Shown: positions 1-14,440, counted from the first letter of the stretch. The stretch: 40,588 bases of DNA from Saccoglossus kowalevskii (GCF_000003605.2 NW_003126391.1:187371-227958); one strand, 5' to 3'. Notes: generated by a model from the letters alone, not told the origin. Translations and numbers: made by a program.

Positions 1-719
1 CACTCAATTGCATTTTTGTGGAAGGCCGGGGAGGGGGGGGGGGTGTTGCTTTGTTGTGTAAACGTGGCATCAACAACCAAGCTATGAAATGCAGAAATTT
101 GTTTTCTTAAACTTTAATATTAATTTTTTTTTATTTTGGATTAAAATTCAACTACGAGTTAAGAAACATTTATACAACAGTGATGGTTAAGCCAAATAAT
201 TTCAGTTGAATACATGTCATCAGAACATAGCATACAAGAAGCTTTCTGATATTGCTCAGCAGCAAGGTGTTTAGTCTGGGCAGCCAATCAGAAATCAATC
301 CTGTAACTGCTCAAAAAATTTAACAATTAGAAAAAATAATTAATCACCATAGCGTGAATAAGATAAACATTTGCCGTTCTTGTAAGTATGACTGGTTGGT
401 ATCATTAGCTCACCGATACCTTTACAAGTATTTTAATTACTCTAATTTTAGTTTAGTGATGAAAGAACAGATCTAATATTAGAGCGGCAATGTAGCAAGG
501 TCAGGGAAGGCACTATAATGTATTCATGTGCAGCAAATCCACCTGACATTTACAGAATACAGCTCTATCCAGAGTGCCTACCGCTGTTAACTCATATTAT
601 TTAAATACATGGACTACTCAACACTGTTTTCATCAGTGAGCAACAGATATCATCGCATCTTAAGGGCAGCCATTGTTATGCGAACACATATAGTAGTTAA
701 ATTTTCAAACATGGACAAC

Positions 720-735
720 GGGGAGGGAGGGGGGG
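720..735 (+). other. G-quadruplex-capable tract
   Basis: GGGGAGGGAGGGGGGG offers four runs of three or more G with one-base loops. A second G-rich tract (G4-A-G11) lies at 28-43. Both stand out in AT-rich DNA. Confidence 0.5.
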
Positions 736-1880
736 ACATAGATATCCCTAGGGGGATAGCAAGGAAACAGGGGAGTTGAGTACTTGGAATAGTGTTAGCC
801 TACAATTCCTCGTTTTTATCCCTCAATATTATAGAAGAACCTTTTTTTTTTACATGCAACAAATTTGTAATACACACAATAAATTGTCAATTTTCAGCAT
901 TTTCTTTTTTGGAGCACGCTGCATGAAAATGCATGGAATCCCAGAAAAACACAGAAATATACAGATCAATTGGACTAAACTTTACAGACAGTGTAACTAT
1001 CCAATCAAATATTTCACAAGTACAGAAAGAAGGTTTTTCTAGATCAATTCAACTATTCCTTACATGACAGGGTAACTGTCCTATCACCTATTTGACCCCC
1101 TAGACAGATGTAAATGAACACAAAACACTGCAATGCAGAACGAGACTTGTATGCTAAATTTATATTCTTCATTTTATTTGCATTTCTACTCATAAATGCG
1201 AAAATTAGCAGGAAAAGTACATTAATTAAAGAAATCATTTTTCATCAAAATCAACACAATTTTGGGTTATGGGTTTCATCAAAATCTGTTGAGTGTCTGT
1301 GGAAAAACCTGGATAATCTTCATGCACATCAGGTACTTATTATGCATGGATTTCAACAACAAAATAATCAGGGTAACTGCAAAGACTTCTACTGTGTGCT
1401 TCACACATGGGAATAACAAATTTTAGTTACTAGAAAAAACACGATATATAGCGCCTTAAAAAATATGCCAGGACAAATGAAATAAATGAAAAAATGAAAG
1501 GGCGGGCAGAGATATGTTGAAATATAGCCTACTAAGCGAGGTACTAAAAGTGTCTCCAATTTATAAATAATTTAGGTCAGACCTCTCAAAACAACAGCAG
1601 ACAGCAATGTTTCATGTAATTTTTTAAGGATAAATGTTGAGTGACAGATATTAAATGTAATGCACGTCACCACAATATCTGCTCTTGACCTCTATTCACA
1701 AACATGTCAGTTTTTAAACTGTAACACTGTTCAGACATAAATTTTACTTGATTATGCTTTCACTTAGGTGTAAAGAATGAACACTCAACAGTAATTAAGA
1801 ACTACATCATCAGCAGACCCAAAGACATTCAACAAAACTGATTCTGATTGGTTCCCTCCTAAGGTACATTGTAAGAAGAT

Positions 1881-2073
1881 ACTGTAGAATACTTTATTTT
1901 CGCTATTTTCGCTGATGGGATGATTCCGTGAAAATAAAATCCAGCGAATATACTTTTTTTCCTATATTTCCCATTAAACTCATCAAAAATGAGTGAAAAT
2001 AAATTCCATACAAAACGCCCCAAAAGCCTTTTCAGCGAAAATTAATTCCAGCGAAAATAAAGTATTCCACAGT
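1881..2073. mobile_element. TA-flanked inverted-repeat element (family A, copy 1)
   Basis: The left end is ACTGTAGAATACTTTATTTT then CGCT; the right end is its inverse, AGCGAAAATAAAGTATTCCA then CAGT. TA dinucleotides flank both sides, as expected of Tc1/mariner-type target duplication. At 193 bp and without an open frame it is a non-autonomous MITE. The interior also has subterminal inverted segments (GTGAAAATAAAATCCAGCGAA and partners). Confidence 0.85.
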
Positions 2074-4989
2074 AGTTAAAGTTTGTTTTAGCCAAACAGA
2101 TTAGAGCTCCTATCCTTGATTGATATGGGAGATTCTCTTGGAAGATCAGAGACATCAAATGATGACGAGTTTTCTTGTAAGCTTTTTCAGGGTTCATAAG
2201 TTATTTAAACGGGATCATAAAACTTAATCCGTTTCCTACAGCGACTGTGGCATAGTGGTGCCCACGGATGACCATGGAAGACAAACATAGAATTAACTGC
2301 ATTTAACTTGGACACAATAATATTACCTCGCCAACATTTTGCATATTTTGGAGTATTTCCGGTTAATTATTTGTCAATTTTGGACTTAACAAAAATACTG
2401 TAATGCTTTTATTTGTGTGAGACAATTTTTTTTTTTCAACTTTGGGGATGAGTGAAAATCACAAAATTTTAAAGGAGTGAAAATTGTTGTATTGTGGTGC
2501 GTAATTTTGTTTTCACGAATGCCAATAAATCTTGAAATCACGAACATTCCTGGCAGTAAAAATAGACTGTCTACAGTAGGTTCCATTGGCTATAAGTCTG
2601 AATCAGAATTTTAAGAGTAAACATTTTGTGAAAGGTGAAAAACATTGACTCGCATTAAAAGTTTCAAAGACATTGATTGGTCTGGACATTTTTTCACTGA
2701 CATTTTTATTTGTTACCAAATAAATACATGCAGCTTTATATCAAATGGCTTAAAAAAGAAGCACATAAAAATAGTCAGAGAAAGTTAAATGCATGTTTTG
2801 TTTGCAATTGACCTGGCTATAGAGAAAAAAATAATATTTGTTTATTTTTTACACCAAAATAGCAAAATCTGAAAGGAATTCAATGACAATACTAATGACT
2901 AACACAGTGCATGTAAAGCAGGTAAATATATATTTTTTTATAATGTAAAAAAAAAAATTTCTATTTTGTTATTAATTTCTGTAATGTTTCAGCATAAAAA
3001 ACACCATAGACAAGAAAGATCTTCACAAAAAATAGACAATACAAAATATCATGCAGAGTTCTACCACAGACCCACTGCATTTTTATTTTCTTGTTTAAAA
3101 ATAGCATGCTGTAAACGTACACAAGGGAAAGCTTTTTTCATTTGCTTGCCTGGTATGCAAAAATGTCCTCCATTTTGAAAGAGAAAATTTCAAAAAAAAA
3201 TTTTTTTTAATAGTCATTGAAAGTGCAACATCAGCAAAGATATATCAATCTGGATTTCTTTTAGTAAATGTTACAACAAATCAGTCAAGAAAAATTGTAA
3301 AGCGATAGAAAAAGTTCTCAACTTTAAAATACAAGGCATGCACTAACATCCTTTGGGCAATCTGGGTCCGGCTGTGCTTTCACACAGACTCCAGCTATAT
3401 AGTATATTTCCTCAATGTGCCATAAAAACGAAATACTCCTGACAGACATAAAACATACTGCGCTTCCAATTTTGTGGTTGCTATGGAAGAAAAAAAAACG
3501 TCGCTCTGCATCATTAAACCAACTACAACAGGGAAAATCAAGAAAAATAGGACAAGCATATAATTACGATAGAATTACTGTCCATAAAACGGATGAATCT
3601 GAAGATGACTTTTCTTTCATTTCCTAGATCAAGTTACGAGTGGGGATGTATTGATCTCATCTCAATCATTTCTGAAAACCCATTTCTACTTATGAGATGA
3701 TGGAGGTCATGCCATTAGAGATATTTACGCATAACTCCAAGTAATTTAAAGGAAAAAAAATGAAACCAAAAACTAGGTTTCATAGGAAGTCACTTAGCAG
3801 CAGGTATTTAATTTTAGAAAAGTAATTTCTCACATATCAAATTTGCCAAAATTAACTGAAATTCTAAAATGAAAGTCTGTGCGATTATGTAACACTACAA
3901 GAAACACTAGAATTTAAAAACAAGAAATGTTGGTCAGAACAAAAAAATAAAACACAAAAGAGCTGAAAATATTAGCTTCTACAAATATGCTGTATATCAC
4001 AATACGATTATTCATGAAATTTTTGCCTCAGGGAAAATTGTAGATGTGAATATTTCTCCACTGTCTTGAAAAAAGGATAGTGACAGCAACATCCCCAAAG
4101 TTTGGAACTTGTGTCCCCAATTAGATATGTCAAACAATTTCTTCCAACAAAACGTTAATGGTTTACAGAATGAAAAGTTCAATTTGCAATCTAAAACTGA
4201 AAAATTTTGAGGAAACTAGAAAAACAGATACCCACAAATTATACCTTCCACTCATATACTGATCATACTAAGAGAAGATTAAAACGAAAAACATACTTGA
4301 ACATTATCAGAAGTACAAAGAATACGTATCTTATCTTCGTATACACATGATACGTAAAATAAACAAGGGGCACATTTTAAATTCTGTTATGAAAATCCAA
4401 AATAACTACTTGTAAGTTTTTTGCATTGCTAAATGTGGTTTGTTTGTTTTGGTGTAAGTTTGAGGAGTTTGAACTATGGAGAGTATTGGACAAAAGAAGC
4501 AGTTAAAAGTCATGAATTACTACTGTGGGGGCAAGTGTCATTTATTTACAAGGTGTATTGCATAGAAGTATATCCCTAAGGAGGAAAGTTGAAAGTATAC
4601 TGTATGTGACACCTGAACTCCAAGGTCAGTGTCAAACTTTCAAGTGTGAAAAATTATAAAAACTTAGATCTAATGTTTTTAATCAACAATGATATGACTT
4701 GTCAGCTGCGCATACGTCAGATGGCCATACCATGTCATTGTTCACAAACAAGCGTCTACCCATGAGCCTTTGCATTTTTAGCGTGTGTTGTTATCCTCGC
4801 TTGGGACTCAATTCCCACGCGTACACAGGTGATGACCATCCCGCTTTGATATAAATATGCTGATCCATTATAAACTGGTAAATCTTTCATAAATCTATGA
4901 ATATTCGCAATAAAAATTGCATAATTTGAGTAGGTTCACAAGCCACTAAGAAATGAACACAATGTGAGATATTACTATGACAACTTATC

Positions 4990-5198
4990 ACTGTAAATGC
5001 ATTAATTATTAACTGGGTTTTAATTTTGCTATTTTCGCTGATAAGTAAAATTGGCTAAATTAAATCTACGTGAACATGTAAAACAACAATAAAACTCATT
5101 GTTTCCTTGACAAATTCGTGAAATATAAACGCAGTGAATATGCTCAAAACACCAAAATAGTGAAATTGAATGTCAGTGAAAATAAATGGTTTTACAGT
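4990..5198. mobile_element. Decayed family A element (copy 3)
   Basis: Recognisable family A pieces are TTTTGCTATTTTCGCTGAT, GTGAAATATAAACGCAGTGAATATGC and GTGAAAATAAATGGTTTTACAGTA. The left end is weak (actgtaaatgc) and the interior has diverged. Order and orientation agree with copy 1. Confidence 0.65.
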
Positions 5199-6027
5199 AT
5201 TTAAAAGAAGCATTCCACTTCATATATGCAAGCTGTTAGATTGTACCCTACAGGATTTTAGTTTAGTTTACTTTAATATAATGTAGACTGATATCTAGTT
5301 TAAAAACATTTCATTTGTCATTATTGTTGTTATTTAGATTGTGTGCTAAGTCAATATTTTTTTGAATTTTACTTAACTGTATTTATTTTGTTCAAAACGT
5401 GATTAAATATACATTAGTCTTTTATCGGGCGGTATCTTGTTCAGACTCAAAGTAACAATAAGTTATTTGCCGTCATAGTTCATCAAGAAAACAAGTATGA
5501 GGAGAAGACAGCGACAAATTCAACGATTCAGCAGTGAAGTGGAAAATACAAGATACATGTAAACATTGACTATTCTATCAGGACATCCTGCCTGCATGTA
5601 CTGTACCCTGGGTAACATTGAGAAATGAACAGATGAGTGCATGCACGCAACCAACCAACCTTGAAAACCACACATAAGAAATGCTTCACTGCTTCTATCT
5701 CAGTGTTATTTTCAATTTATGCGATAAACCGTAGTCACTGCCGTTCATTTGCATACATGTACGAATGCAAACACAATTTGCTTTCCGATAAGAATGGCAA
5801 TAAGATACAGATAGAAATTGAGCTAAGCGTTTCCTAGACGACCAGACAGGGACAAAATGAAACATACATGCCCCCCAGTCATGTGCATTTATGAATACTT
5901 TTTTGACCTTATTTGGGTGCAGCGAATATTATAGTGTCAACCTAACTCTCAATGCAATGATGTTAACCTAGATAGTGGCTCCCCACCACCTTGTAGTAAT
6001 TATTATGGCCTAGTGGAAAATAAGACT

Positions 6028-6237
6028 ACTGTAAAATACTTTATTTTAGCTGGAATTATTTTTCGCTGAAAAGACTTTTTGGGTGTTTTGTATGGAATTT
6101 ATTTTTACTGATTTTTGTGGAGTTGAATGTAAAATATAGCAAAAAGGATATATTCACTGGATTTCATTTTTACTGAATCACTCCTTCAGAGAAAATAGCG
6201 AAAATTAATTCCAAGCAAAAATAAAGTATTTTACAGT
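6028..6237. mobile_element. TA-flanked inverted-repeat element (family A, copy 2, opposite orientation)
   Basis: It begins ACTGTAAAATACTTTATTTT and ends AAATAAAGTATTTTACAGT. Internal segments such as CTTTTTGGGTGTTTTGTATGG match the reverse complement of copy 1 (CCATACAAAACGCCCCAAAAG). It is about 210 bp long and flanked by TA. Divergence between the copies shows they are old. Confidence 0.85.
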
Positions 6238-9200
6238 ATTTATGGGAGAGATTGTATAGGAGGTATTGTACTGGGCTTCATTATTTTCTGGGTTTTAGCT
6301 TACTTTGCAGATAGCTAAATATACAATCTCAGAATACTATATCCAGAGTCGATAAAAGCTCAACCCCAGAATGTATTGTTACTGTAATATACCATTTACT
6401 ACATACATAATCTATGAACAAACCAGTGAATCCAGAGATTATCCCTGCAACATGGTAAAATTAAACCTACAGTCTAGAAAGGGATGCACCCAAACTTTAA
6501 GGAAAGCATTGTGCAGTTTGCAACTCATGATTTAACTGCTATCAAGCATTACCAAGCATTACCCCCCTGTCAAAGAGTGTGCTATTGTACTATGAACCAA
6601 CAAAATAGGTCATTGTAGCTGGAATGCGAACATCACTATTTACTCACAATGAAACTCGTCTCAGCTGATTGCAGAAGGCACGGTACTAAATCAAAATCTG
6701 CTGACCAAGCAAAGAAACAGTTGGAAATTACGCAATTCTTGACGTCTTGATAGTAACATTGGTGTGATTACGTCAACATTTTCAAATGGCGAGTCTTGCT
6801 AAGAAGAATTGACGGTTAAATGTATTCTGTAGAACTTTATTTCAAATAAGACTAATAATGGAGGTTTGAGAAGCAGAATTTGGCGATAATACAATCTTTC
6901 GTGTGAGTTAACACTGAAATAACATGTAAAACTAGTGCTATCAACAAGGTAACGTCACAGTGCAATTGTACAATATCTGCAATTTACTTTCACAATTTTA
7001 CAGGAAATATTACATCGCATATCCTGAAATCTACAGACTGAGTGAAAGCCATCACGGAAAGTAGAAATTGACCGCGAGAGACTGATGAATGAGAAAGCAA
7101 AGATATAACACATGAGTCGATCAGCAGCTGAATTATCGCAGAGCTAAAATAAGAGAGGTTGATGTATGGATAGTGACAGTATCAAGTGGGGAGAAAATGT
7201 CCTTTAATTAGAACACCAATAGAGAACTGAAATGAGGGGAAAATGATATTAACATTCAATAGTAGCAAGCGATTAAAATAAACATGATCAAATGAGAGAG
7301 AAACTAAATCGGCCCGGTACAAGTGGAACATTTATATGATGTGGAGTTTTCACGCATTCAGAGATGACGGGCACGAGTAGCGTTTGTTTGAGAGGGAAAA
7401 TGAGCAATTTAGAGATCCATAAAGGAAAGTTTCAAATAATAGTTTATGCGTTTATTTACGGCAAATGAGTACGTTGATACGAAAAACAACTACGCTATCC
7501 ATGACATTCTATGCATTGATGAGGTAGTTGTCAAGACATTAGATCATTTAGGATACAACCATTATCATTATATGTATGATGTTTTCAATGCCAATGACGA
7601 GAATATTTCATCGTTTGTTAGATACTAGACATACCACTCGGATAAACGACTAAAGAAAACCAGTTAAATATTCACTGTTAGGAAATCGTGCAAATGTCAC
7701 TTTAACACATTATTTAGTAAAAGTCTCTATGGTTTGTCGAAATAAAAAAAAAACACGAAAAAAAAAAGAAGGCATCAGCAGAATTATGTTAACGTATTTG
7801 CTCTATTACGGTAGAAGCGTAGGCACTGATGTAAATGGGTGACGTGTTTCTATGGTAAAAATGAGTTGTACTGAATTAATCTCATATAATAATACAATAA
7901 ATGCAATTTCTGGTTTAAGTGTGCCTCCATTGGAAATGCACTTGTAATAGTTTTACCGTAATAGTAATGGCAATTATGATGCATCCATATGTAAATATAT
8001 TACCTTATATATTCAGGCACAAAACTGAGGAAAACAGTGAAAAATGTCTATACGAAGCCATGACATTTGAAAATCTAACATGGCCACTAAACTCTCTTGG
8101 TATACCACTGTACCCACTAAATAAACTTATCATCATTTGAACACTGAACAACCTGTAAGCCATCTGTAATCGGGAGGAAAATGGAGATTTAATGTACAGT
8201 GATTTTCTCTACTTTTTATTGTCAGCCAGTGAAAGGTAGGCATTAAGGTGTTAACAACGCTATACCCCGATAATCTAATTGCTCTTGCAGATAATTGAAT
8301 TTCGTTGAATATCCATTTTCGGGGTCAATCAAAAGTTTGGTTGGAGGGAAAGAGAACAGCAAATCTGCAATAGACAAGTTACTATGGAAACTTGCACGTT
8401 CTAGTGTAAAAATGAACGCCGGGAACTAGGGAAGCCAACGAGCAAATTGTGCTAGCTAGAAATCAACCCCTCCATTCTCGAATGGAACCCGACTGAGGGC
8501 GCTATTACTTGCAACTCGTCTATTGTATGGAGACACCCAGCTGAGCAACAAATTAGTAGGCACAGTGACTACTGGACATGATGAATGATTAAATTCCTAT
8601 CGTTCAAAAATATTTTGAAACTGTCATCATTTTTGGTGATTTAATAAATGTTCTTATTAAATGTAAAGCGAACAAATTTTTAATTAATGCACCAAAATAT
8701 TAGCTGCATAATTGAATCTGTCTTTCAAGAGTACTTGCCGGCATGTGACCTAGTAAATAGCGACAAATTTATCAAAATATATTTTTCAAAAATTGTCAGG
8801 TTTTTCAATCAGTATATTTTTTTTGAAGATATATTTTAAAAAGGTCCAAATGAATCCATGTTGATGTAGCATTTCATGAAAAATATGTATTTCTTCAGAA
8901 TACCTTATGACAAATATCTTACCACAACATATGATTTTTTCCTGAATGTCTGTTTGAAAATTAGTTCCGTGACCATATATTTTGTGAATAACTGCATAAA
9001 TTACAAGCACTGACATTACTCAGTCCCTGTTCAGTATGTGATGCTAAATTCCAACACTAGCAGTGATCCAGTAGTGTTGATGTACACTTAGCTAAATAGT
9101 GCTGTGACGCTATCAGTCGTTGCTGGTAATGTACTCTTATGGACTGAACATTTGGTTGAATCACTGGAAAATGTAATGTGCAACAAAAATCCTGTATTGT

Positions 9201-11031
9201 AGAATCATTGTAAGAAATCTAATTATTTTTTTTAATAGTAGTGAACTACCTTAAAGCCAGATTTGCAGTGAGAAAGATTCACAATTTTCTTTCGTATTTT
9301 TGAATCAACAGGATATGGCTAACAGATTCTGAAAAAATAGCCCAAATTACATAGCAGGTTATAAAAGTTTACAATGGAGGTGCAAGGGTTAAAAAGATCA
9401 TTCACCTGACTTTTCTTAACGTCTGTTGTGAATCAATGGAAGGTCAATATTTCAAGCTGTTTTCAAATGATGAATATTTGATATAGTGCCCTCAATATCA
9501 CCCGACTCACATCTGACTTTATTGATAAGTTTTCTAGACTTGATTTAAAGTGAATTTGAAAAAAAAATGTTACTGATAGATCGTTAAGTTCAGGTTTCAG
9601 ATCAAGTTATTACTGTTCCCGTTCTTCGTTTCCAAATTCAAAATGGACGTTGCAAGACATTTGGTTATTTTGTGAAGCATAAAGGACTTTAGTTTTGAGT
9701 GCAAATTAAAAACTGTCATGACTGGCTGCATGCATTATTAATGAGCGATTTTGTGAGTGTTCTAAGGGAATAATGTGAATAATTAATGAAATTTTTGTAC
9801 ATAAATATCAAAAAAATTTAGATTCAGAAAACACAATTAGATGAAGCGCAGTATGACATAACCTGCCAGCTCTGACGTTGTGAAGTCTTTTACTGTTTTT
9901 ATCCGTGTGACAATGTCATCATCGGTTGAGTGACTACAAAGTAACATGCAAACACAACCGACAGTTGGTATGCACCTTTTTTTCCTTTCTGTGGCACATC
10001 AGGTTAAACATGTGCCCAACAATAGAGAACAGAATTGTAGAACGCAAGGTTTTATGTGAACGAGTCCATCAAACCATACGTTGACTGCCATAGAATATCT
10101 TAACAATAAGAAACCAATTGCCCGTTTATATATTACACGTTAGCATAAGAAAAGGGAGGCCACAATGTTCGTGTATGTTTCCTGGTACCCAGAGACGACA
10201 TCTACAAAAGGTGAAACAACTGGATGTAAGTTCGACAGATGATATTATTGTATAACAATGATCAGGAAAAAACTTCTCTCGGATGGACAACCCGGGTTTC
10301 AATTTATGCCATGTCTAACCGTAATTAAAGGGGAAAAAAAGTCCTCAAAATCAACATCCGTAAGAAGCGACCGACAGACTTTAAATTATGTAAATTTTTA
10401 ATATACCATTATGATTTGTCACGCACACAATTTTGTCTATCGTAGTCACACAAGATATCAATGTAATATTCTCTCACAATCAAAATGTATTTGATAACAG
10501 ATTCTAAATACTTAACAGATAATTCTGATATAACCATGGCAACAATATGTAACGAGTGAATACATGTACATATAATTGTAATTGTACACTGCTTAATTAA
10601 TATTATACAGATATAATCAACTTGAAATTTCATGAAATTGACAAATTTGTGTGAAAATTTGTGTCCAAATTCCCTATTATAAAATCTAGTCACATTTGCC
10701 CCTGACCATTACTGGGATTCACATTAGGTATTGTACCACGCCTGATAAGACGCACACAAAGATAAAACACCTGGTGAATGGTGAATCGTGACTTCATCAA
10801 ATGCACATTTACGACAGTTTCATGCTAAACAAACATCAGCATCATTTCCGACTGATTGTTTGTAATTATAAATGTAATTATTCCGTAATTACAATTTATA
10901 ATGGATTTCGGCTTCCCATGCCTTGGTGCATTAAAGACAGGCTGTCTAGAAATTGAATTAAATTATACTGTACAACCTGTGTACATTTAATACCATATTG
11001 AAATTGTTTTTCATTTTTAAGCTACACATAA

Positions 11032-11188
11032 TACTGTATTTTCTATATTAGTAGCACATCTACTAAATGTAAATAAGTACATGTATCTATGTTCAGAATA
11101 AGTAATATTTTAAAGACTTAGTATGCAACAAAAGTTATTTTGGGTTTATATGCACTTCTATTGCGCTTCTAATAGAACAAATACGGTA
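11032..11188. mobile_element. Degraded inverted-repeat element related to family B
   Basis: The left end TACTGTATTTTCTATATTAG pairs with the right end CTAATAGAACAAATACGGTA, allowing mismatches. The right part GCACTTCTATTGCGCTTCTA echoes the subterminal repeat of the element at 14252. It has no coding capacity. Confidence 0.5.
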
Positions 11189-12875
11189 ACTGATTTCACA
11201 GATTGGAATTTTTTTTATAATTTTTTTGATCATTAGAATATTTTGATTACCCAACAGATTTGCAATAAAAGTTGGAAACCAGTCCACCAGGATGTGAAGC
11301 TCAAAAATTAAATTTATGATAATCTCGGGAACAATTAACTGCATAAAGAACAGCTGATGACAGGTGAAGTAGTAGATTGGAATTGCAAAGAATATAATAT
11401 GACACTGCTTTTCAACTGCACTTTGCATATGAAAAGCAAGAGTTGTTTAATTTCCTTGTTTTTTCGGAAAACGTAACAAAATGAAGGAAGGCAATCGAAA
11501 TTAAAAACTTTCCAGAAGCAGCTGCCATGATTTGTGATTTTTTATTAAATCTTATTGCTCTTCCTGTCGCTGCTTTGCTTTGTGACCCTTGTTTGTAGAC
11601 ATGCTAGGGTCTGCATCTAGAAATAACTGTACACAAATATGCCATTTTTCATCAGTCACCAATGTTTGTTTGCCATGCATTATTAACTGGTTTTAGTGGA
11701 TTTGATGTTGCATGGATATTGCCTGCCTAGTTTGTGAAAGAGACATTCAATGTTGAACTCTGCATATAAGGAGTAAAATTAGAATTCAGCTAATGACAAA
11801 GTCAAATACAATACTGAAGTAGATATATTGAATACATGTAATAATGCACATGTTTTCCTTTGAAGTTTTAGTTTTTTCTCTCCACCATCTTGGATTTTGT
11901 TATAGGATGTATCCCATGAGCATTTGAGGCTAAAGTTTCTGATTGTAAATCCTATTTTCATTATGTGTTAGTTAATTTATTTTAATAAACAGGAAATATA
12001 AAAAAAAGAACAATTACATTTTTCCACCTGTCACTTTTTTTTTTTCAAAGGTCACTTTGGACACTGGTTGTGATCTATAGAGAGAGCCCAGCCACCAACA
12101 CTGTGTATTCATAACAAAACAACCCTGCCTCCCCAAGCATGGGCATAATGCTCTCAATAATAACAGCAAATAATTTCAAAGAGATTCGATCCTTTTCCTA
12201 GGGGAGGTAAATGAGAAAGCTGCGGGATATGATGTCTATTTGGTTCAATATCACCCACGCATCCAAAAAAAAAAATCTATGTTGTGAATCCAAAGAAGCC
12301 ATAGAAAATTATGGGCATGCTTGTTTAAAGATTATTTTTGTTTGGTTTTTTGTTCACGAGAAAATATAATGAAGCATATGAAACACAATATATACAAGTC
12401 CATCAGAATATTGAGTACGTCACGGTCTAAAGATACTAAAAAAAAAACACACTAATATAGCACAATATTTAAATTACTACGACCTTTTACAGAATTTATC
12501 AACCGCTTACTTGGATTATTTTTTATCTCCTGTTCATGTTTTTTTTTTTACTGGTACGATATAGGCATAAATAGAACACTGCACGAAGCCACAACATGAC
12601 TCAACAAAACAATACAACATACACTATGACGCATTCTTTTTTTCTTTCTTTTTTAAAGTAAAAAATATTTATAGAAATTGAGAAAATTCAATTCATTCTA
12701 CATCTATTTATTTACTAACTTTAAACAATAGAATTCCTCATTGTTGCAAAACGCATGTTCGAATTTCATGTCTAAAACACATTGTGTATTTATATGTTGC
12801 GTATGCTAGATATTGATTCTGATTTAGTGATAACTGAATAAAATTTGCAATAGATTTTATACAGACACTAAAAAA

Positions 12876-12903
12876 GCAAATACCAGTCTGAAACTGGTAT
12901 TGC
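12876..12903. repeat. Compact hairpin in AT-rich DNA
   Basis: GCAAATACCAGT and ACTGGTATTGC pair around the 5-base loop ctgaa with one bulged A, and flanking A and T runs could extend the stem. It is too short to claim a microRNA precursor. No neighbouring gene explains it. Confidence 0.5.
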
Positions 12904-13069
12904 TGTTTTTGAATGACAGGGTCAGTCACCTACATGTACAGTGAAAGTGAGTATGACAATCAAACCAAATGATATCACCATTAAATACTGAGATAGAGTA
13001 TATACAGACACAGCATGAAATTTAAGTATAGTACAAATATCAATAAATCTAAAAAAAATAGGGTTAGGG

Positions 13070-13104
13070 AAGTGAAAGGTCAGAGTAAGCCTACCCTTTC
13101 ACTT
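13070..13104. repeat. Small inverted repeat AAGTGAAAGG...CCTTTCACTT
   Basis: Perfect 10-bp arms are separated by 15 bases. A GGGTTAGGG stretch lies just to the left. No function is assigned. Confidence 0.5.
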
Positions 13105-14251
13105 GTCTCTATTTCTCTGGATTCCCTTACCTGAACCGGCAGGAAGTGATTACATCACCTTATCAGAATAATCTAAATTTTCTGCGCTTGATCAATTTAT
13201 AAAAGTCACAGGTGGGGTTATCTTGCTGACCCGCACAAAGTTACACATTCTGTGAAGGAATACAATTGTAAAAGCAGAATAGATTTGAATCCTTGTTTTG
13301 GCAGTCTACAAAGACGTCACAGTTTACATCAGTGACACATCATGGAGTAAGCAAGCAGGCTTCTGTGGTTATTTTTCCACGAAAATTAGGTTTATTATTA
13401 CAAATTACATACAGGCTAAAAGCCATCCCAAACCCAACAAATTACAGAAAAAAAACCCAGATACAGTTACACAGCAAATATTACAGCGTATGTGACCAAT
13501 TAAAACAAAAACCAAGTCATGCATATACGCCTTACAGCTAAAATTCACAAAAAATACATCAGATGGCTAAAAAAAAAAATTATTGTAATTATCCAATATT
13601 AGAACAAGCGAAAGGAGCCTGCTCCCAGCTATGTACAAACACAGATGAGGACACTGCATCTAAATTACGACTACGTCCTATTAAGATGAAAATATATAGA
13701 CCTATTAAGCCAGAGTCAACACTGTCACGACAGAAACATCAAATTTCCAAATGCTATAAATAATAGTGCATCCACAACATTGAGCTTTCTACAACTAAAA
13801 AACAGATTGTTGGTAATTATTAACAAGGTTTTTTTTTTTTATATACAATGTACATGTATAAGGGTGATTTACCTTTCAGGTTGGGTATCCAAGGAACAAC
13901 AGGGCATTATTCTTTATTACTTTGCCGTGGAGATCATTATCACCTAGAATAACGCCTCATGGGCAACACATTCGATTTGCAAAATACATACATATGATGA
14001 ATTTTTACAACGTTTCTAGCTTATATGTCGTAATGACGCAACTCAGAATAAGTAGTGTATAAAATTTATACATATAGAAATTGGAGTTGACCAGGAATTA
14101 ACGATGATATTATCATTACCATGTTTCCTGCATCAGGAGCAATACCGGTAGAAGCAATTAAATGTACATTTATAGAAATACAAAGCTACAACTAATTTTA
14201 GGATATGCTGAAATACTATTTATGCGAGTTTGGGCACCCAACTTGTCACTG

Positions 14252-14440
14252 AGTACTGTAAAATCTGTATTAGAAACCACGGCTTCTATTAAAATGGTAC
14301 AATGCAACAGAGGGGATGCGGCTTCTATTAGAGCATCTACACATATGAGAAATGGGGAATTTTTGGTTCTTAATTATTCAAAAAGAATGGGTGCGACTTC
14401 TATTAAGGATGCGGCTTCTAATACAGATTTTACGGTACTG
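14252..14440. mobile_element. TA-flanked inverted-repeat element (family B)
   Basis: The left end AGTACTGTAAAATCTGTATT-AGAA is matched by the right end TTCTAATACAGATTTTACGGTACT. Subterminal CGGCTTCTATTA repeats occur near both ends and in the middle. The outermost TACTGTAAAAT resembles the end of family A, suggesting mobilisation by related transposases. The plus-strand open frame across it is incidental. Confidence 0.75.

Noticed and set aside
4770-4830. T-arm-like hairpin (TTGGGACTCAATTCCCA) suggesting a tRNA or SINE
   Set aside because: The loop lacks the TTCRA sequence, and no acceptor stem, anticodon arm or A box could be fitted.
7446-7628. 60-codon plus-strand open frame with balanced composition
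   Set aside because: It is isolated, with no splice or promoter context and no recognised motif; likely chance.
13061-13070. GGGTTAGGG resembling telomeric repeat
   Set aside because: It is a single copy inside a small inverted repeat, not an array.
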